Shown: positions 1-9,265, counted from the first letter of the stretch. The stretch: DNA of 64,000 bases from Thiomonas sp. FB-Cd (GCF_000733775.1 NZ_JPOE01000002.1:2046001-2110000), one strand, 5' to 3'. Program-made: numbers and translations. Notes: a model not told the origin generated them from the sequence alone.

Positions 1-245
1 TCCGATGCTCGCGTACAAAGCGGAAGAAGCTGGTACGCGACTGCATCTGAGCAATACGCGCCAACTCAAACCGTCGCAGCGCTGCTCGGCGTGTTGGGAG
101 ATCGCGCCCAAGACGCTGAGCCAACGCATGCATGTGTGTGTGCCCGTGCGGGCACACGGCGCCGCGCGACCAGAACAGCGCAATGGTGGTGCTCATCGAC
201 GCATTCAACACGCAGGACACGTCTGGGACGGGCGTGGCGGCGCTG
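1..245 (+). pseudogene. TnpB-type (IS200/IS605 OrfB) 3' remnant, frameshifted, cut by the window edge
   Basis: From base 5 this segment is nearly identical at DNA level to 50888-51124, the C-terminal third of the intact tnpB at 49.9 kb. It encodes the zinc-finger CSAC pair and the start of the RuvC-III block. A (GT)n tract near base 130 carries one extra GT pair compared with the intact copy, so the frame breaks just before the second zinc-finger cysteine pair; the CPCGHTAPRD stretch continues in another frame. Similarity stops near base 245, where the intact copy continues into its own C-terminus. The 5' part lies outside the window, so I cannot say whether the upstream gene is whole. Probably a decayed, immobile copy. 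Confidence 0.75.
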
Positions 246-570
246 TCGCATGGTTTTCCACGTCAGCGACCCGAGCGCAGCGCCGCGGCTGAGCGTGGTC
301 TCCGTGGGCGTGACGTCGGACCGTTCCGGCCCCGGTGAGTCCTGGCGCAGGCCCATTGTGCGCTTGCGGGCGCTCAGCCTGGCCCGGGCGGACATCATCC
401 ACGCTGGGCTGATCTGACCCGGCGGCGGCCCTGTCGATCGTCGATGGCATCGCATGAGTTGGGCGTCATCCCTATCATCATGGCCGACGCCCATCGGCTT
501 GACCCCTGGGACGTGCGACACGACCCTCGGGTCCAACAGCGGCACCATTCCACCTGCGCGCAACCTGCCC
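246..570. other. Intergenic stretch downstream of the tnpB remnant
   Basis: About 325 bases between the end of tnpB similarity and the DUF1841 gene. I see no convincing gene, RNA gene or strong terminator. Open frames here are short and compositionally like GC-rich shadows. The right end of the remnant element may lie in it, but the stop-codon hairpin of the intact copy is not recognisable. Confidence 0.5.
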
Positions 571-996
571 ATGTTCAATCCCAGCAAGGACGAAGTCCGT
601 CGTTTCTTTATCGATGCATGGCGCAGGCGCGCGAACAGCGTCCTCACGCCGCTGGAAATTCTCGCGGTCCAGTGGATGGAGCAACACCCGGAATACCACG
701 ACGACCTCACCGCGCCCGATGCCCTGGAGCGGGAGTATGGCGTGGAGCAGGGCACAAGCAATCCCTTTTTGCACCTGTCCATGCATCTGTCGATCACCGA
801 ACAGGTTTCCATTGACCAGCCCCCCGGGATCAAGCAGGCCTGCCAGCTGCTGGCCTCGCGACTCGGTGAGCACGAAGCTCAGCACGCCATCATGGAATGC
901 CTGGGCGCGATGCTGTGGACCGCGCAACGAAACGGCTTGCCGCCCGATGGCGAGGCTTATGTGGAGTGTGTGCGCCGACGCGCCACGCGCGACTGA
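571..996 (+). CDS. DUF1841 family protein
   Basis: A 141-residue cytosolic protein starting MFNPSKDEVRRFF, the typical opening of the DUF1841 family of beta- and gammaproteobacteria. Further family-like blocks are HPEYH (residues 39-43), NPFLHLSMHL (64-73) and a histidine-rich helix around residues 100-117 (EHEAQHAIMECLGAMLW). No membrane segment or signal peptide is visible. The frame is open further upstream to 454, but the family length (about 140 aa) and N-terminus favour the ATG at 571. The function of the family is unknown; the two His/Glu-rich helices could suggest metal binding, which is inference. It converges with the purine transporter operon, 18 bases away. Confidence 0.85.
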   Translation: MFNPSKDEVRRFFIDAWRRRANSVLTPLEILAVQWMEQHPEYHDDLTAPDALEREYGVEQGTSNPFLHLSMHLSITEQVSIDQPPGIKQACQLLASRLGEHEAQHAIMECLGAMLWTAQRNGLPPDGEAYVECVRRRATRD

Positions 997-1014
997 ACGC
1001 CGCGGCCTGCCCGC

Positions 1015-2142
1015 TCAGAGTCGAGGAACACTGCCCTCGACACCCATCACGTACCGATCCATGCGCTGGATTTGCCCATCGGACATATGCACGCCGTCGA
1101 AGAACAGACCCCCGCGGTTATCCAGGATGCGCCCCGAGAAGGGATGCAACCGCCCCCGGACGATATCCTGCTCGGATCGCCGCACTTGGCTGCGCACGCG
1201 CTCAGGCACGGCAACACCAAAGGGCGCGAGTTTCACGAAGCCCTGGGCGATGCCATCCCAGACACTCTGCGAGCGCCAGCGCCCCGCCAGCACGTCCTGC
1301 GCTGTGCGCACATAAAAGTCACCCCAATGCAAAGTGACAGCCGTCAACTGGGCACGTGGAGCGAATGCCGCCTCGTCGCTGCAGTAGCCGACGGCCCAGC
1401 AACCTTTCTCCTCGGCGATCTGCACGGCAGCGGGCGAATTCGTGTGGTGCGTGAGCACGTCGGCCCCCTGCCCCACCAAGGCGCGTGCCGCGTCCGCCTC
1501 GCGCCCCGGGTCGTACCACGTATTCACCCAAACCACTTTCATGCGCGCTTGCGGGTTCACCGCCTGCATGCCCAAGGTGAAGGCGTTGATGCCCTGAATG
1601 ACCTCGGGAATCGGAAATGACGCCACCATACCCGCCACGCCAGTGCGACTCATATGGCCGGCGACCATGCCTGACAGGTACCGCCCTTGATAGAAGCGCC
1701 CGTTGTACGCACCCACATTGGCGGCGAGCTTGTAGCCCGAACATTGCTCGAAAACCGTGCGCGGAAAGTTGCGGGCCGCGCGCATCACGGGCTCCATGTA
1801 GCCAAAGCTGGTGGTGAAGATCAGCTCCTCGCCTTGATGAGCAAGCTCGCTCACGACGCGCTCGGCATCCGGCCCTTCCGGCACGTTGGCGACAAAGCGG
1901 CTATGCACCGCGCGCCCAAGCACCCGCTGCATGTGGAGCCGTCCCCGATCATGCTGTGCTGTCCAACCCGTTGCGCCCACCGGGGTGACATAGACAAAGG
2001 CCACGCGCAATGGGGCACTGCGCACGACGGCCCGTGGGCGGCTCACCGATGGCGTGGAGTTCTGTGCCCGCGCCCAGGGTGCGGAAGCGCAGGCGCTTGC
2101 CAGGCCAGCGAGAAGCTGCCTGCGACTGAGGTTTTGCACCAT
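1015..2142 (-). CDS. BMP-family ABC transporter substrate-binding protein (second copy)
   Basis: A 375-residue periplasmic binding protein of the Bmp/Med (PnrA-like) family, which binds purine nucleosides or related compounds for an ABC importer. The N-terminus (MVQNLSRRQLLAGLASA, then a hydrophobic stretch ending ARA) resembles a twin-arginine signal. Family blocks are NVPEGPDAERV, TTSFGYMEPVMRAARNFP and FPIPEVIQGINAFTLG, all shared with the paralogue at 2590-3678. The ATG at 2142 is preceded by GAGGA at good spacing and is preferred over upstream codons. It is the last gene of the guaD-transporter operon, separated from its paralogue by 447 bases, so it may have its own promoter. Ligand preference cannot be read from sequence. 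Confidence 0.88.
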   Translation of the reverse strand: MVQNLSRRQLLAGLASACASAPWARAQNSTPSVSRPRAVVRSAPLRVAFVYVTPVGATGWTAQHDRGRLHMQRVLGRAVHSRFVANVPEGPDAERVVSELAHQGEELIFTTSFGYMEPVMRAARNFPRTVFEQCSGYKLAANVGAYNGRFYQGRYLSGMVAGHMSRTGVAGMVASFPIPEVIQGINAFTLGMQAVNPQARMKVVWVNTWYDPGREADAARALVGQGADVLTHHTNSPAAVQIAEEKGCWAVGYCSDEAAFAPRAQLTAVTLHWGDFYVRTAQDVLAGRWRSQSVWDGIAQGFVKLAPFGVAVPERVRSQVRRSEQDIVRGRLHPFSGRILDNRGGLFFDGVHMSDGQIQRMDRYVMGVEGSVPRL

Positions 2143-2589
2143 GGTTGTCCTCAACATGGCTCCCAAAATGAATGCCGCCAGCGGCAGGGAGCGGCTGCGC
2201 TGAGGCTCAACGCTCTATTGTAGAAAGCGCCGTGGGCATGCCTGTACCCAAGTAGGCCGCGCAACCGGAGCAATCCGCAGCAGCCGTGGCCTGGACACCC
2301 GATGACATAGGACCGATTCGTGCGGTGCAGGTGTCGGGCAAGCCCGCGCGTTTTCGTACCGATGCTCGGCGTGCGCCTGATCAGTCCCCCTCCAACCAAG
2401 GAGCAACTCGGGAGCCGAAAAGGCGCAGGTGCTGCGCGACGCGTCGCCACACCATTGCGGCGCGCCAAAGCGAAGGCACGCTCGGGCGCGAGCGCCCCTT
2501 CGCTAAGCACGTCCAATTCGCCCGTGGGCAATCCCAGATTGCACGGATCAGGGACGCGCGCGGCACAGCCGCCGCGCGCGCCTGCCCCG
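2143..2589. other. Gap between the two binding-protein genes
   Basis: 447 bases without a gene I can support. The only clear structure is the GC hairpin at 2555-2580 just after the upstream binding-protein gene (minus-strand sense). Minus-strand frames run through it, but no family motif appears in the translations. It could hold a promoter for the distal binding protein; no convincing -35/-10 pair was found. Confidence 0.5.
2555..2580 (-). terminator. GC-rich hairpin after the first BMP-family gene
   Basis: Perfect 10-bp inverted repeat (CGCGCGCGGC, 6-base loop, GCCGCGCGCG) located 10 bases past the stop of the binding-protein gene in the transcribed direction. There is no T-run, so it may stabilise the mRNA 3' end or attenuate rather than terminate; it could lower expression of the distal gene. 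Confidence 0.5.
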
Positions 2590-3678
2590 CTATTTGCCCG
2601 GCACTTGGCCTTCCACACCCTTGACGTAGAAGTCGATGCCATGCAGGAACTTGTCGTCGCCAATGGCACCCGCCGCCAGCACTGTGGCGCCGTTCTGGCC
2701 GAGGATCGGACCTTGCCAAATATGGAAGCTGCCGTTTTTGAGTCCGGCCTTGACCATCTCCACGCGTTTGCGAACGGCAGCGGGTACTGCAGGATTGATC
2801 GAAACCAGGTCGATCGCGTCGTGACGCACACCCCACCAGATCTGCTCGGGCTTCCACGTCCCGGCAAGCACTTTGCCCGTTTCATCCACGTACACCGGGG
2901 TCCAGTTGATGACGGCCGATGCCAGATGCGCCTTGGGACCGAACTTGGCCATATCGCTGTCCCAGCCGAACGCATATTTACCGAGCTTTTCAGCGGTCTC
3001 CAGCACTGCGGGCGAGTCGGTGTTCTGAAAGAGCACGTCGGCGCCCTGGTTGACCAACGAGGTGGCCGCCTCGGTTTCCTTCGGCGGATCGAACCACTTG
3101 TTCACCCAAACCACTTTGGTCTTGATCTTTGCGTTGACCGACTGCGCTCCCAAGGTAAAGGAATTGATGTTGCGCAACACCTCCGGAATGGGCACCGAGC
3201 CCACGACACCCAGCACCCCGGTTTTGCTCATCCCGCCCGCCACCACGCCTGCCATGTACGCGCCCTCATAGGTGCGCGCATCGTAGGTTCCGACGTTGGC
3301 TGCGGTTTTGTAGCCGGTGGCATGTTCGAACTTCACCTTGGGGAAGTCACGCGCCACGCGCAACACCGATTCCATGAACCCAAAACTGGTGGCGTAGATC
3401 AACTCATTACCCTGCTGGGCCAAGTCGCGCAAGACGCGCGCCGCATCAGGACCCTCGGGCACATTCTCGACGAACTGGGTCACAACCCTGCCGCCAAAAT
3501 GGGCCTGCATGGCCTTGCGCGCCTGGTCATGTGCGTAGCTCCAACCGGCGACGCCCACGGGGCCGACGTAGATGAAACCGACTTTGAGCGGGCTGGCGCT
3601 GCGCGCCAGTGCGGGCAGCCCGGCAGCACCAGCAGCAAGTGCCGCCCCCAGATAACGAATCCGATCCCTGTTTTGCAT
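2590..3678 (-). CDS. BMP-family ABC transporter substrate-binding protein (first copy)
   Basis: A 362-residue periplasmic binding protein of the Bmp/PnrA-like family. Recognisable blocks are GWSYAHDQ, VENVPEGPDAARV, ATSFGFMESVLRVARDFP, SVPIPEVLRNINSFTLGAQ and KVVWVNKWFDPPKETEAA. The start at 3678 is supported by GGAG ten bases upstream; it gives MQNRDRIRYLG followed by a hydrophobic Ala/Gly/Leu stretch ending near ALARSA, a plausible signal peptide. It lies directly downstream of the two permease genes, the expected place for the cognate binding protein of this transporter. The strongly similar second copy at 1015-2142 suggests a tandem duplication with possible divergence in ligand. Confidence 0.9.
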   Translation of the reverse strand: MQNRDRIRYLGAALAAGAAGLPALARSASPLKVGFIYVGPVGVAGWSYAHDQARKAMQAHFGGRVVTQFVENVPEGPDAARVLRDLAQQGNELIYATSFGFMESVLRVARDFPKVKFEHATGYKTAANVGTYDARTYEGAYMAGVVAGGMSKTGVLGVVGSVPIPEVLRNINSFTLGAQSVNAKIKTKVVWVNKWFDPPKETEAATSLVNQGADVLFQNTDSPAVLETAEKLGKYAFGWDSDMAKFGPKAHLASAVINWTPVYVDETGKVLAGTWKPEQIWWGVRHDAIDLVSINPAVPAAVRKRVEMVKAGLKNGSFHIWQGPILGQNGATVLAAGAIGDDKFLHGIDFYVKGVEGQVPGK

Positions 3679-3793
3679 GATGCGAGTTCTCCGATGGTTG
3701 TGACAGCAAACTGTATACACGTTTCGTGCCTGGGTGAATGACACCCGCTTGCCAGGCCTCCCCTGGGCAGGCCGGTGCTGCGCCGAACCACGC

Positions 3794-4714
3794 TCAGGCC
3801 GTCGGACGGAACACCTTACCAAGAGACGCCGGCATGTTGATCCGAATCCAGGTCGGGTTGCGTGAGATCAGCGCCAGCACAACGATGGTGGCGAGATAGG
3901 GAAGCATCGACAGCAGTTGCGAAGGCACCTGCACGCCGCGCCCCTGAAAGTAGAACTGCAGCATGGTCACGCCGCCGAACAGGTAAGCGCCCAGGAGCAC
4001 GCGGGCGGGCCTCCAAGTTGCAAAAGTGGTCAGTGCAAGTGCGATCCAGCCACGCCCGGCCGTCATCCCCTGCACCCACATCGGCGTGTAGATGACCGAG
4101 AGGTAAGCCCCTGCAATGCCGCATAACGCACCACCCACCATCAGGGCTGCCAACCGGATGCGACGCACCGGATAGCCCAATGCATGGGCGGACTCAGGCG
4201 ACTCGCCCACTGCGCGCAGCACGAGCCCCGCGCGGGTGCGGTGCAGAAACACGTGAATGCCCCAGGCAAGCAGCATCGCCACGTAGACCATGAGATGGTG
4301 CGAAAACAACGCGGCCCCAAAAAAGGGCAGATCCGACAGCCACGGGATGTGAACGTGGCCGAAGGGTGCCAAGTTGCGACCGACGTCGTTCATACCCAGG
4401 AAGGCCGACAGGCCCGCGCCGAAGAGAGACATCGCAAGCCCCGTGGCATACTGGTTCGTGCCCAGCCACAGCACGAGCACGCCAATAGCCGCTGCCAGCA
4501 CACTGCCAACCACGGCCCCCGCACCAAACGCCAACCACTGATTGCCCGTGGCAACGGCCACGGCAAAGCCAGCGATTGCGGCCATCAACATCATGCCTTC
4601 GGCGCCCAGGTTGACCACACCCGATTTCTCGTTGATCAGCAGTCCAAGAGAAGCCAGCGCCAACGGCGTGCCTGCCGATAGCGCCGAAGCCAACAGCAGT
4701 GCGTACTCATGCAT
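3794..4714 (-). CDS. ABC transporter permease, nucleoside/purine (NupQ/YufQ-like)
   Basis: A 306-residue inner-membrane permease of the BPD_transp_2 family with about eight hydrophobic segments. The motif VVNLGAEGMMLM (residues about 33-44), after the first membrane span, is characteristic of the smaller permease of BMP-dependent nucleoside importers. The start overlaps the end of the partner permease gene by 8 bases, so the two are translationally coupled. With the larger permease, the double ATPase and the binding proteins it forms a purine or nucleoside uptake system, probably serving the guanine deaminase at the head of the operon. Substrate is inferred from context. Confidence 0.9.
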   Translation of the reverse strand: MHEYALLLASALSAGTPLALASLGLLINEKSGVVNLGAEGMMLMAAIAGFAVAVATGNQWLAFGAGAVVGSVLAAAIGVLVLWLGTNQYATGLAMSLFGAGLSAFLGMNDVGRNLAPFGHVHIPWLSDLPFFGAALFSHHLMVYVAMLLAWGIHVFLHRTRAGLVLRAVGESPESAHALGYPVRRIRLAALMVGGALCGIAGAYLSVIYTPMWVQGMTAGRGWIALALTTFATWRPARVLLGAYLFGGVTMLQFYFQGRGVQVPSQLLSMLPYLATIVVLALISRNPTWIRINMPASLGKVFRPTA

Positions 4715-5780
4715 GGCGCATCCCGCGGCCCGTGATCCTCACGCGATGCGTCACAAGCGTATCGGCCGCAAGCAGGCAAAACAGCAGCAGGCCCTGGAAC
4801 ACGCCGGTCATCGCATTGGGCAGACCCAGGCGTGACTGCGCGAGTTCACCGCCGATATAGAACATGGCCATCAACACGCCCGAAAACACAATGCCAATGG
4901 AATTGAGCCGACCAACAAAAGCCACGATGATGGCGGCGAAGCCGTAGCCCGGCGAAACATGCGGCGTGAGCTGCCCGAGCGGCCCGACCGCTTCGAGCGC
5001 ACCGGCCAGCCCACTCAGCCCCCCCGAGAGCAGCAGCACGGTCCACAGCGACTTGCGCGCCGAGAATCCGGCGTAGCGCGCCGCATCTGCGGCCTGCCCA
5101 CCCACGACCAGCCGAAACCCCTGCAACGTGCGGCTCATGAACAGGCTCATGGCTGCCACGGCCAGCAGCGCGATGGCGAAACCGATGTTCAGCCGTGTAT
5201 CCGGAATCAATTTGGGAAGCGTGGTGCTGGCCGCGAACAAGGCTGTTTGCGGAAAGTTGTAGCCCTCGGGGTCTTTCCAGGGGCCATACACGAGATAGTC
5301 CAAAAGGTTTTGAGCCACATACACCAGCATCAGGCTCGTGAGGATTTCGTTGGCGTGGAAACGATCGCGCAGCACGGCCACAAGGGCAGCCCAGAGCATG
5401 CCGCCGAGGACTCCAGCGACCAGAATCGGCACCAGAATCCAGCGCGTGGTGTCGTCCGTCGCCTGCAGCGCCACACCACTTGCCGCGATCGCTCCAAGCA
5501 GCAACTGGCCTTCGGCACCAATGTTCCACACATTGGCGCGATAGCACGCCGCCAGCCCCAACCCGCAGAGGATGAGGGGTGTGGCCTTAAGGCCCAGTTC
5601 GGACAAGCCGTAAAGCCCTTTCAATGGTTCGACAAAGAACAGTGCCAGCCCGTCAAGCGGATTTTTGCCCAGCGCCGCAAACATGAGCGCACCAAACAGA
5701 ACCGTCGCCGCCAGAGCAATGAGCGGTGAAAGCACCAGCATGGTGCGCGAAGGCGCCGGTCGCGCCTCAAGCTGCAACAT
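4707..5780 (-). CDS. ABC transporter permease, nucleoside/purine (NupP/YufP-like)
   Basis: A 357-residue polytopic membrane protein, the larger permease of the BMP-dependent importer. The family motif ANVWNIGAEGQLLLGA follows the second membrane span, and about ten hydrophobic segments can be traced. I chose the ATG at 5780 (MLQLEARPAPS) because GGAGGG stands seven to eight bases upstream; the open frame runs further, to 5843, inside the ATPase gene. With this start it overlaps the ATPase gene by 14 bases and the second permease by 8 bases, typical of a tightly coupled operon. Confidence 0.88.
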   Translation of the reverse strand: MLQLEARPAPSRTMLVLSPLIALAATVLFGALMFAALGKNPLDGLALFFVEPLKGLYGLSELGLKATPLILCGLGLAACYRANVWNIGAEGQLLLGAIAASGVALQATDDTTRWILVPILVAGVLGGMLWAALVAVLRDRFHANEILTSLMLVYVAQNLLDYLVYGPWKDPEGYNFPQTALFAASTTLPKLIPDTRLNIGFAIALLAVAAMSLFMSRTLQGFRLVVGGQAADAARYAGFSARKSLWTVLLLSGGLSGLAGALEAVGPLGQLTPHVSPGYGFAAIIVAFVGRLNSIGIVFSGVLMAMFYIGGELAQSRLGLPNAMTGVFQGLLLFCLLAADTLVTHRVRITGRGMRHA

Positions 5781-7326
5781 GGGAACCCTCCGCGGGAGTC
5801 TCACACAGCGCGGCAGACGCTTCATCCTCACGCCAAAGGCCACTCATCCATTGCCCGATGCGCTCCACCGTGGCCTGGCCTGTGGGCACCGCCGGTGACA
5901 ATCGTCCACGGGCGATGACTGCGATGCGATCGCAAATTTCGAACAATTCGTCTAGCTCCTCGGAAATAACCAGCAGCGCGCAGCCTGCATCGCGCAGTGC
6001 GAGGAGCTCGCCGCGAATCTGTGCCGACGCACCAACATCCACGCCCCAGGTCGGCTGCGCCACCGCCAGCACTTTGGGGTTGCCGGCGATTTCGCGCCCG
6101 ACGATGAACTTTTGCAGATTTCCTCCCGACAGGCTCTGCGCCACGGCCTGCGGACCGGTTGCGCGCACACCGAAACGCGCAATGATGCCCCGCGCCTGCG
6201 CGGCCACAACGCCCCAACGGATCCAGCCTTTGCGCACAGCCGGCGCGTCGGCGTGAGTGAGAAGGGTGTTTTCGGCAAGCGTCATGGCGGGCACGGCGCC
6301 TCGGCCGAGGCGCTCCTCGGGGATCACCCGAAGCCCGGCATGCCGCCTGGCCTCGGGACGGCTCGCTCCAAGCTCCTGACCGAACAAGCGCACACGTCCG
6401 GCGAGCGGCGCACGCGCGTCCTCACCCGACAGCAGCGATAGCAGCTCCTGCTGGCCATTTCCCGATACACCTGCGATGCCGAGGATCTCGCCTGCACGCA
6501 CTTTCAGGCTGACCTCGACGAGTGAGACCCCAAAAGGGTCGGCAGCGGGCTGGCTCAGCTTGTCCAGTTCCAGCGCAACCTCGCCGGGCTTGCGCGCGTG
6601 GCGCTGTGGCATCGTGATGTCAGCGCCGATCATCAACCGCGAAAGACTCGCGTTGCTTTCCTTCGCCGGATCGACTTCGCCCACGACTCTGCCCGCGCGC
6701 ATCACCGTACAGTGGTGGCACAGGGCGCGGATTTCGTCGAGCTTGTGGCTGATGTAAAGAATGCTGCAACCCGTATCGGCCAACCGGCGCAGCGTGACAA
6801 ACAGCGTGTCGACAGCCTGCGGCGCAAGCACCGAGGTCGGCTCATCGAGTATCAGCAGTTGTGGTTCCGTGAGCAGCGCGCGGATGATTTCCACGCGCTG
6901 GCGCTCGCCCACAGACAAGGTGTGTACCCGGCGGTCCGGGGCGACATCCAGGCCGTAACCAGCTGACACCTGAACAATGCGCTTTGTCACCGCAGCCAAG
7001 CTCGGACCTGGCGGCAGGCCCAACCAGATGTTTTCGGCAACACTCAGCGTGTCGAACAGGGAAAAGTGCTGGAAGACCATGGCGACCCCGAGCGCGCGCG
7101 CCACGTGGGGGCTGCGCATCGAGACGTCCTCGCCATTGAAACGGATGCTGCCTGCATCGGGCTGCACCACACCAAAGATCACCTTCATCAAGGTCGATTT
7201 ACCCGCGCCGTTTTCGCCCAGGACGGCATGAATCTGCCCCGGCGCCACGCGCAGGCTCACGCTGTCGTTGGCGACGACGCCCGGATAGCGCTTGGTGATG
7301 CCCTGCAGTTCGAGTCGCCACGTCAT
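5767..7326 (-). CDS. ABC transporter ATP-binding protein with two ATPase domains (NupO/YufO-like)
   Basis: A 519-residue fused double ATPase that energises the purine/nucleoside importer. The first half has Walker A GENGAGKST at residues 38-46, an ABC signature variant LSVGERQRVE and Walker B LLILDEPTSVLAP. The second half has a degenerate Walker A (GVSGNGQQE), signature LSGGNLQKF and AVAQPTWGVD in place of a normal Walker B. This asymmetry, one active and one degenerate site, is usual in sugar- and nucleoside-type double ATPases. The start at 7326 (MTWRLELQGITKRYPG) fits the family; no strong ribosome-binding site is visible. The gene begins 13 bases after the guanine deaminase stop, so translation is probably coupled. 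Confidence 0.92.
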   Translation of the reverse strand: MTWRLELQGITKRYPGVVANDSVSLRVAPGQIHAVLGENGAGKSTLMKVIFGVVQPDAGSIRFNGEDVSMRSPHVARALGVAMVFQHFSLFDTLSVAENIWLGLPPGPSLAAVTKRIVQVSAGYGLDVAPDRRVHTLSVGERQRVEIIRALLTEPQLLILDEPTSVLAPQAVDTLFVTLRRLADTGCSILYISHKLDEIRALCHHCTVMRAGRVVGEVDPAKESNASLSRLMIGADITMPQRHARKPGEVALELDKLSQPAADPFGVSLVEVSLKVRAGEILGIAGVSGNGQQELLSLLSGEDARAPLAGRVRLFGQELGASRPEARRHAGLRVIPEERLGRGAVPAMTLAENTLLTHADAPAVRKGWIRWGVVAAQARGIIARFGVRATGPQAVAQSLSGGNLQKFIVGREIAGNPKVLAVAQPTWGVDVGASAQIRGELLALRDAGCALLVISEELDELFEICDRIAVIARGRLSPAVPTGQATVERIGQWMSGLWREDEASAALCETPAEGSHVAA

Positions 7327-7339
7327 GGTGGTGAGGGGG

Positions 7340-8752
7340 TCAAAGCGACGAGCAGTCCGCAGGACCGAGGTCTCCGTAAGCATGACTCTGCGCATGCACA
7401 TCAGCCTCCGGCCACAGCTCGTCAGTCGGAATTTTGCATCCTCGCACATAGACCGCCGCGACGTTGCGTTCGTCGGCAAGCGTCATCCATGCGAACAACC
7501 GCTCATGCAAGCTGCGTGCCATGTCCTGCCGCCGCTGCTGCACCGCGCCATCAGCCCAGCGCCACACCACCACGTCAGCCATGGTGCCGGCGCCGAAATG
7601 ACCGATCTCATGATCCAGCTCCAAACTGCGCGCTGCGCCCCGCGTCGCCGCATGGAGCGCAGCCCAGGCAGGCATGCTCTGGCCCTGCAGGGCCAGAACC
7701 TTGTAGCCATCGGCCAATGTGCGAAGCTGGCACAGGCTTGTGCCGCCACCTACATCACTTGCGGGAACAACCTGTACACCCGCCGCGCGTGCGCGCGCCC
7801 AGTCAAACAACCCGCTACCCAGGAACAGGTTCGATGAAGGTGAAAACGCGATACTGGTCCCGGTCTGCGACAGCAGCGCTCGGTCGGTATCGTCCACCCA
7901 GATTCCATGAGCCAGGATACTGCGGCTCGTGAGCAGCCCGGCCCGTGCGTAGACGTCGAGGTAGCTGCGGCTTTGCGGAAACAGTTCGGCGATCCACTGC
8001 ACTTCGTCGCGGTTCTCGGCCAAATGACTCTGCATGTACAAGCCGCCCGCGCACCTTTCATAAGCCTTCAGCAGCCCTCCAGCCATGGCCAGCTGTGCGG
8101 GGCTACTCGTCGCGGCAAAGCGCGGCGTGACGGCATAGGCCAAGCGATCCACGCCGTGCCAACGCTCAATCGAATCGACACAGTCGCGCTCGGCCTGCGT
8201 GGCGTCGTCGCGCAGTTCCTCCGGACAATTGCGGTCCATAAGCACCTTGCCAGTGACAAGCCTCATGCCCAAGCGCTGCGCCACGCTGAACAGGGCCTCG
8301 CTGCTATTGCGGTGCACCGTCGCGAATACGACAGCCGCGGTGGTGCCATGGGAGAGCGAAGCGCGCAGAAAACGCTCCGCACCCAGACGGCATTGTTCGG
8401 GATCGGCATAACGCGCCTCGGCCGCAAACGTGTAGCGTGCCAACCAGTCGAGCAAGGGCGCGCCAAACGAGGCGATCACATCAAGTTGCGGGGCATGCAC
8501 GTGCGGATCGATGAAACCAGGAAGGACAAGATGCCCTCGCCAGTCCTCACGCACCCAAGAGGCATCGGGCGGCGCATCGGCAGCACGCACCCCCAGAATG
8601 CGGCCGTCTTCTACCAGCAACCAGCCATCCGGCTCGAACTGCACAGCGTCACCCCCATCCTCGCCCCACCCCGGATCGCCGAGAAAGTGAAGGATGTCGC
8701 CCCGCAACGCAACGCGCAGGCTTGGACGGGGCTGGGCAGACGGCTCGGACAT
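7340..8752 (-). CDS. guaD: Guanine deaminase
   Basis: A 470-residue metal-dependent amidohydrolase that converts guanine to xanthine and ammonia in the cytosol. Visible active-site blocks are PGFIDPHVHAPQLD (metal-binding His-x-His), SHLAEN (metal His), ILAHGIWVDD (His) and ASDVGGGTS (metal-binding Asp), in the family order and spacing. Length agrees with bacterial GuaD (about 440-470 aa) when the ATG at 8752 is used; an A/G-rich CAGGGA abuts this ATG, so spacing to a ribosome-binding site is poor, and the open frame continues upstream to 8986. It is first in the operon with the BMP-type transporter, which suggests that guanine or a guanine nucleoside is an imported substrate. Confidence 0.92.
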   Translation of the reverse strand: MSEPSAQPRPSLRVALRGDILHFLGDPGWGEDGGDAVQFEPDGWLLVEDGRILGVRAADAPPDASWVREDWRGHLVLPGFIDPHVHAPQLDVIASFGAPLLDWLARYTFAAEARYADPEQCRLGAERFLRASLSHGTTAAVVFATVHRNSSEALFSVAQRLGMRLVTGKVLMDRNCPEELRDDATQAERDCVDSIERWHGVDRLAYAVTPRFAATSSPAQLAMAGGLLKAYERCAGGLYMQSHLAENRDEVQWIAELFPQSRSYLDVYARAGLLTSRSILAHGIWVDDTDRALLSQTGTSIAFSPSSNLFLGSGLFDWARARAAGVQVVPASDVGGGTSLCQLRTLADGYKVLALQGQSMPAWAALHAATRGAARSLELDHEIGHFGAGTMADVVVWRWADGAVQQRRQDMARSLHERLFAWMTLADERNVAAVYVRGCKIPTDELWPEADVHAQSHAYGDLGPADCSSL

Positions 8753-9127
8753 TCCCTGGTGCTCGACAATACGCGATTCGAAGAGATATTCTGGGCGCGC
8801 CACCCGGCCATTGCGCCTTAATGTGCCAAGGCTCAAGCGTACCGCACGAAACCCAGGGTCGTCGCCCCAGGAAATGGGATGCTTCTGGCCGGCATGCCAG
8901 CTTGCCATCGCCCGTCCTCGGCTTGCCGCCGCCGGTTGCGCGGCAAGGGCCAAGCGCCTTGCCGCGCAACGCATGCAGCAGCTCACAGGCAGTCGCTCAG
9001 CTAGGTTCCGGCTTCGCGAAACCGCCTGAACGCGCCCGGGAAAGGCAGGGGCTCGGCGACAACTACGAGGTGCATCCTACACTTCGCTCTTATCTGTGCC
9101 CAACGGACCACCCATCGGAGAATCATC

Positions 9128-9265
9128 ATGGCCAAAGGTCAACAACGCAGCAACAAAGAAGCGAAAAAGCCCAAGCTTGATAAATCCCCCGCAAAGCCGA
9201 TCTCGCCGCTTGCGGTCAAACCCGCGATCACCACGGTTGTACCGGATCGGCACAAGAAGAAATAA
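9128..9265 (+). CDS. Small lysine-rich conserved hypothetical protein (45 aa)
   Basis: A short gene beginning MAKGQQRSNKEAKKPK and ending DRHKKK, with about a quarter lysine or arginine. The ATG is preceded by GGAG at seven bases. From memory, small proteins with a MAKGQ.RSNKEAKKPK start are widespread in Burkholderiales, though I cannot confirm this here. No membrane segment, signal or known domain; the charge suggests binding to nucleic acid or an acidic partner, which is inference. It stands alone between divergent guaD and convergent MFS genes and is followed at once by a perfect 16-bp palindrome. Confidence 0.65.
   Translation: MAKGQQRSNKEAKKPKLDKSPAKPISPLAVKPAITTVVPDRHKKK

Noticed and set aside
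8753..9127. Possible purine riboswitch upstream of guaD
   Set aside because: I found no conserved guanine- or PRPP-type aptamer core in the leader; only unstructured GC-rich sequence.
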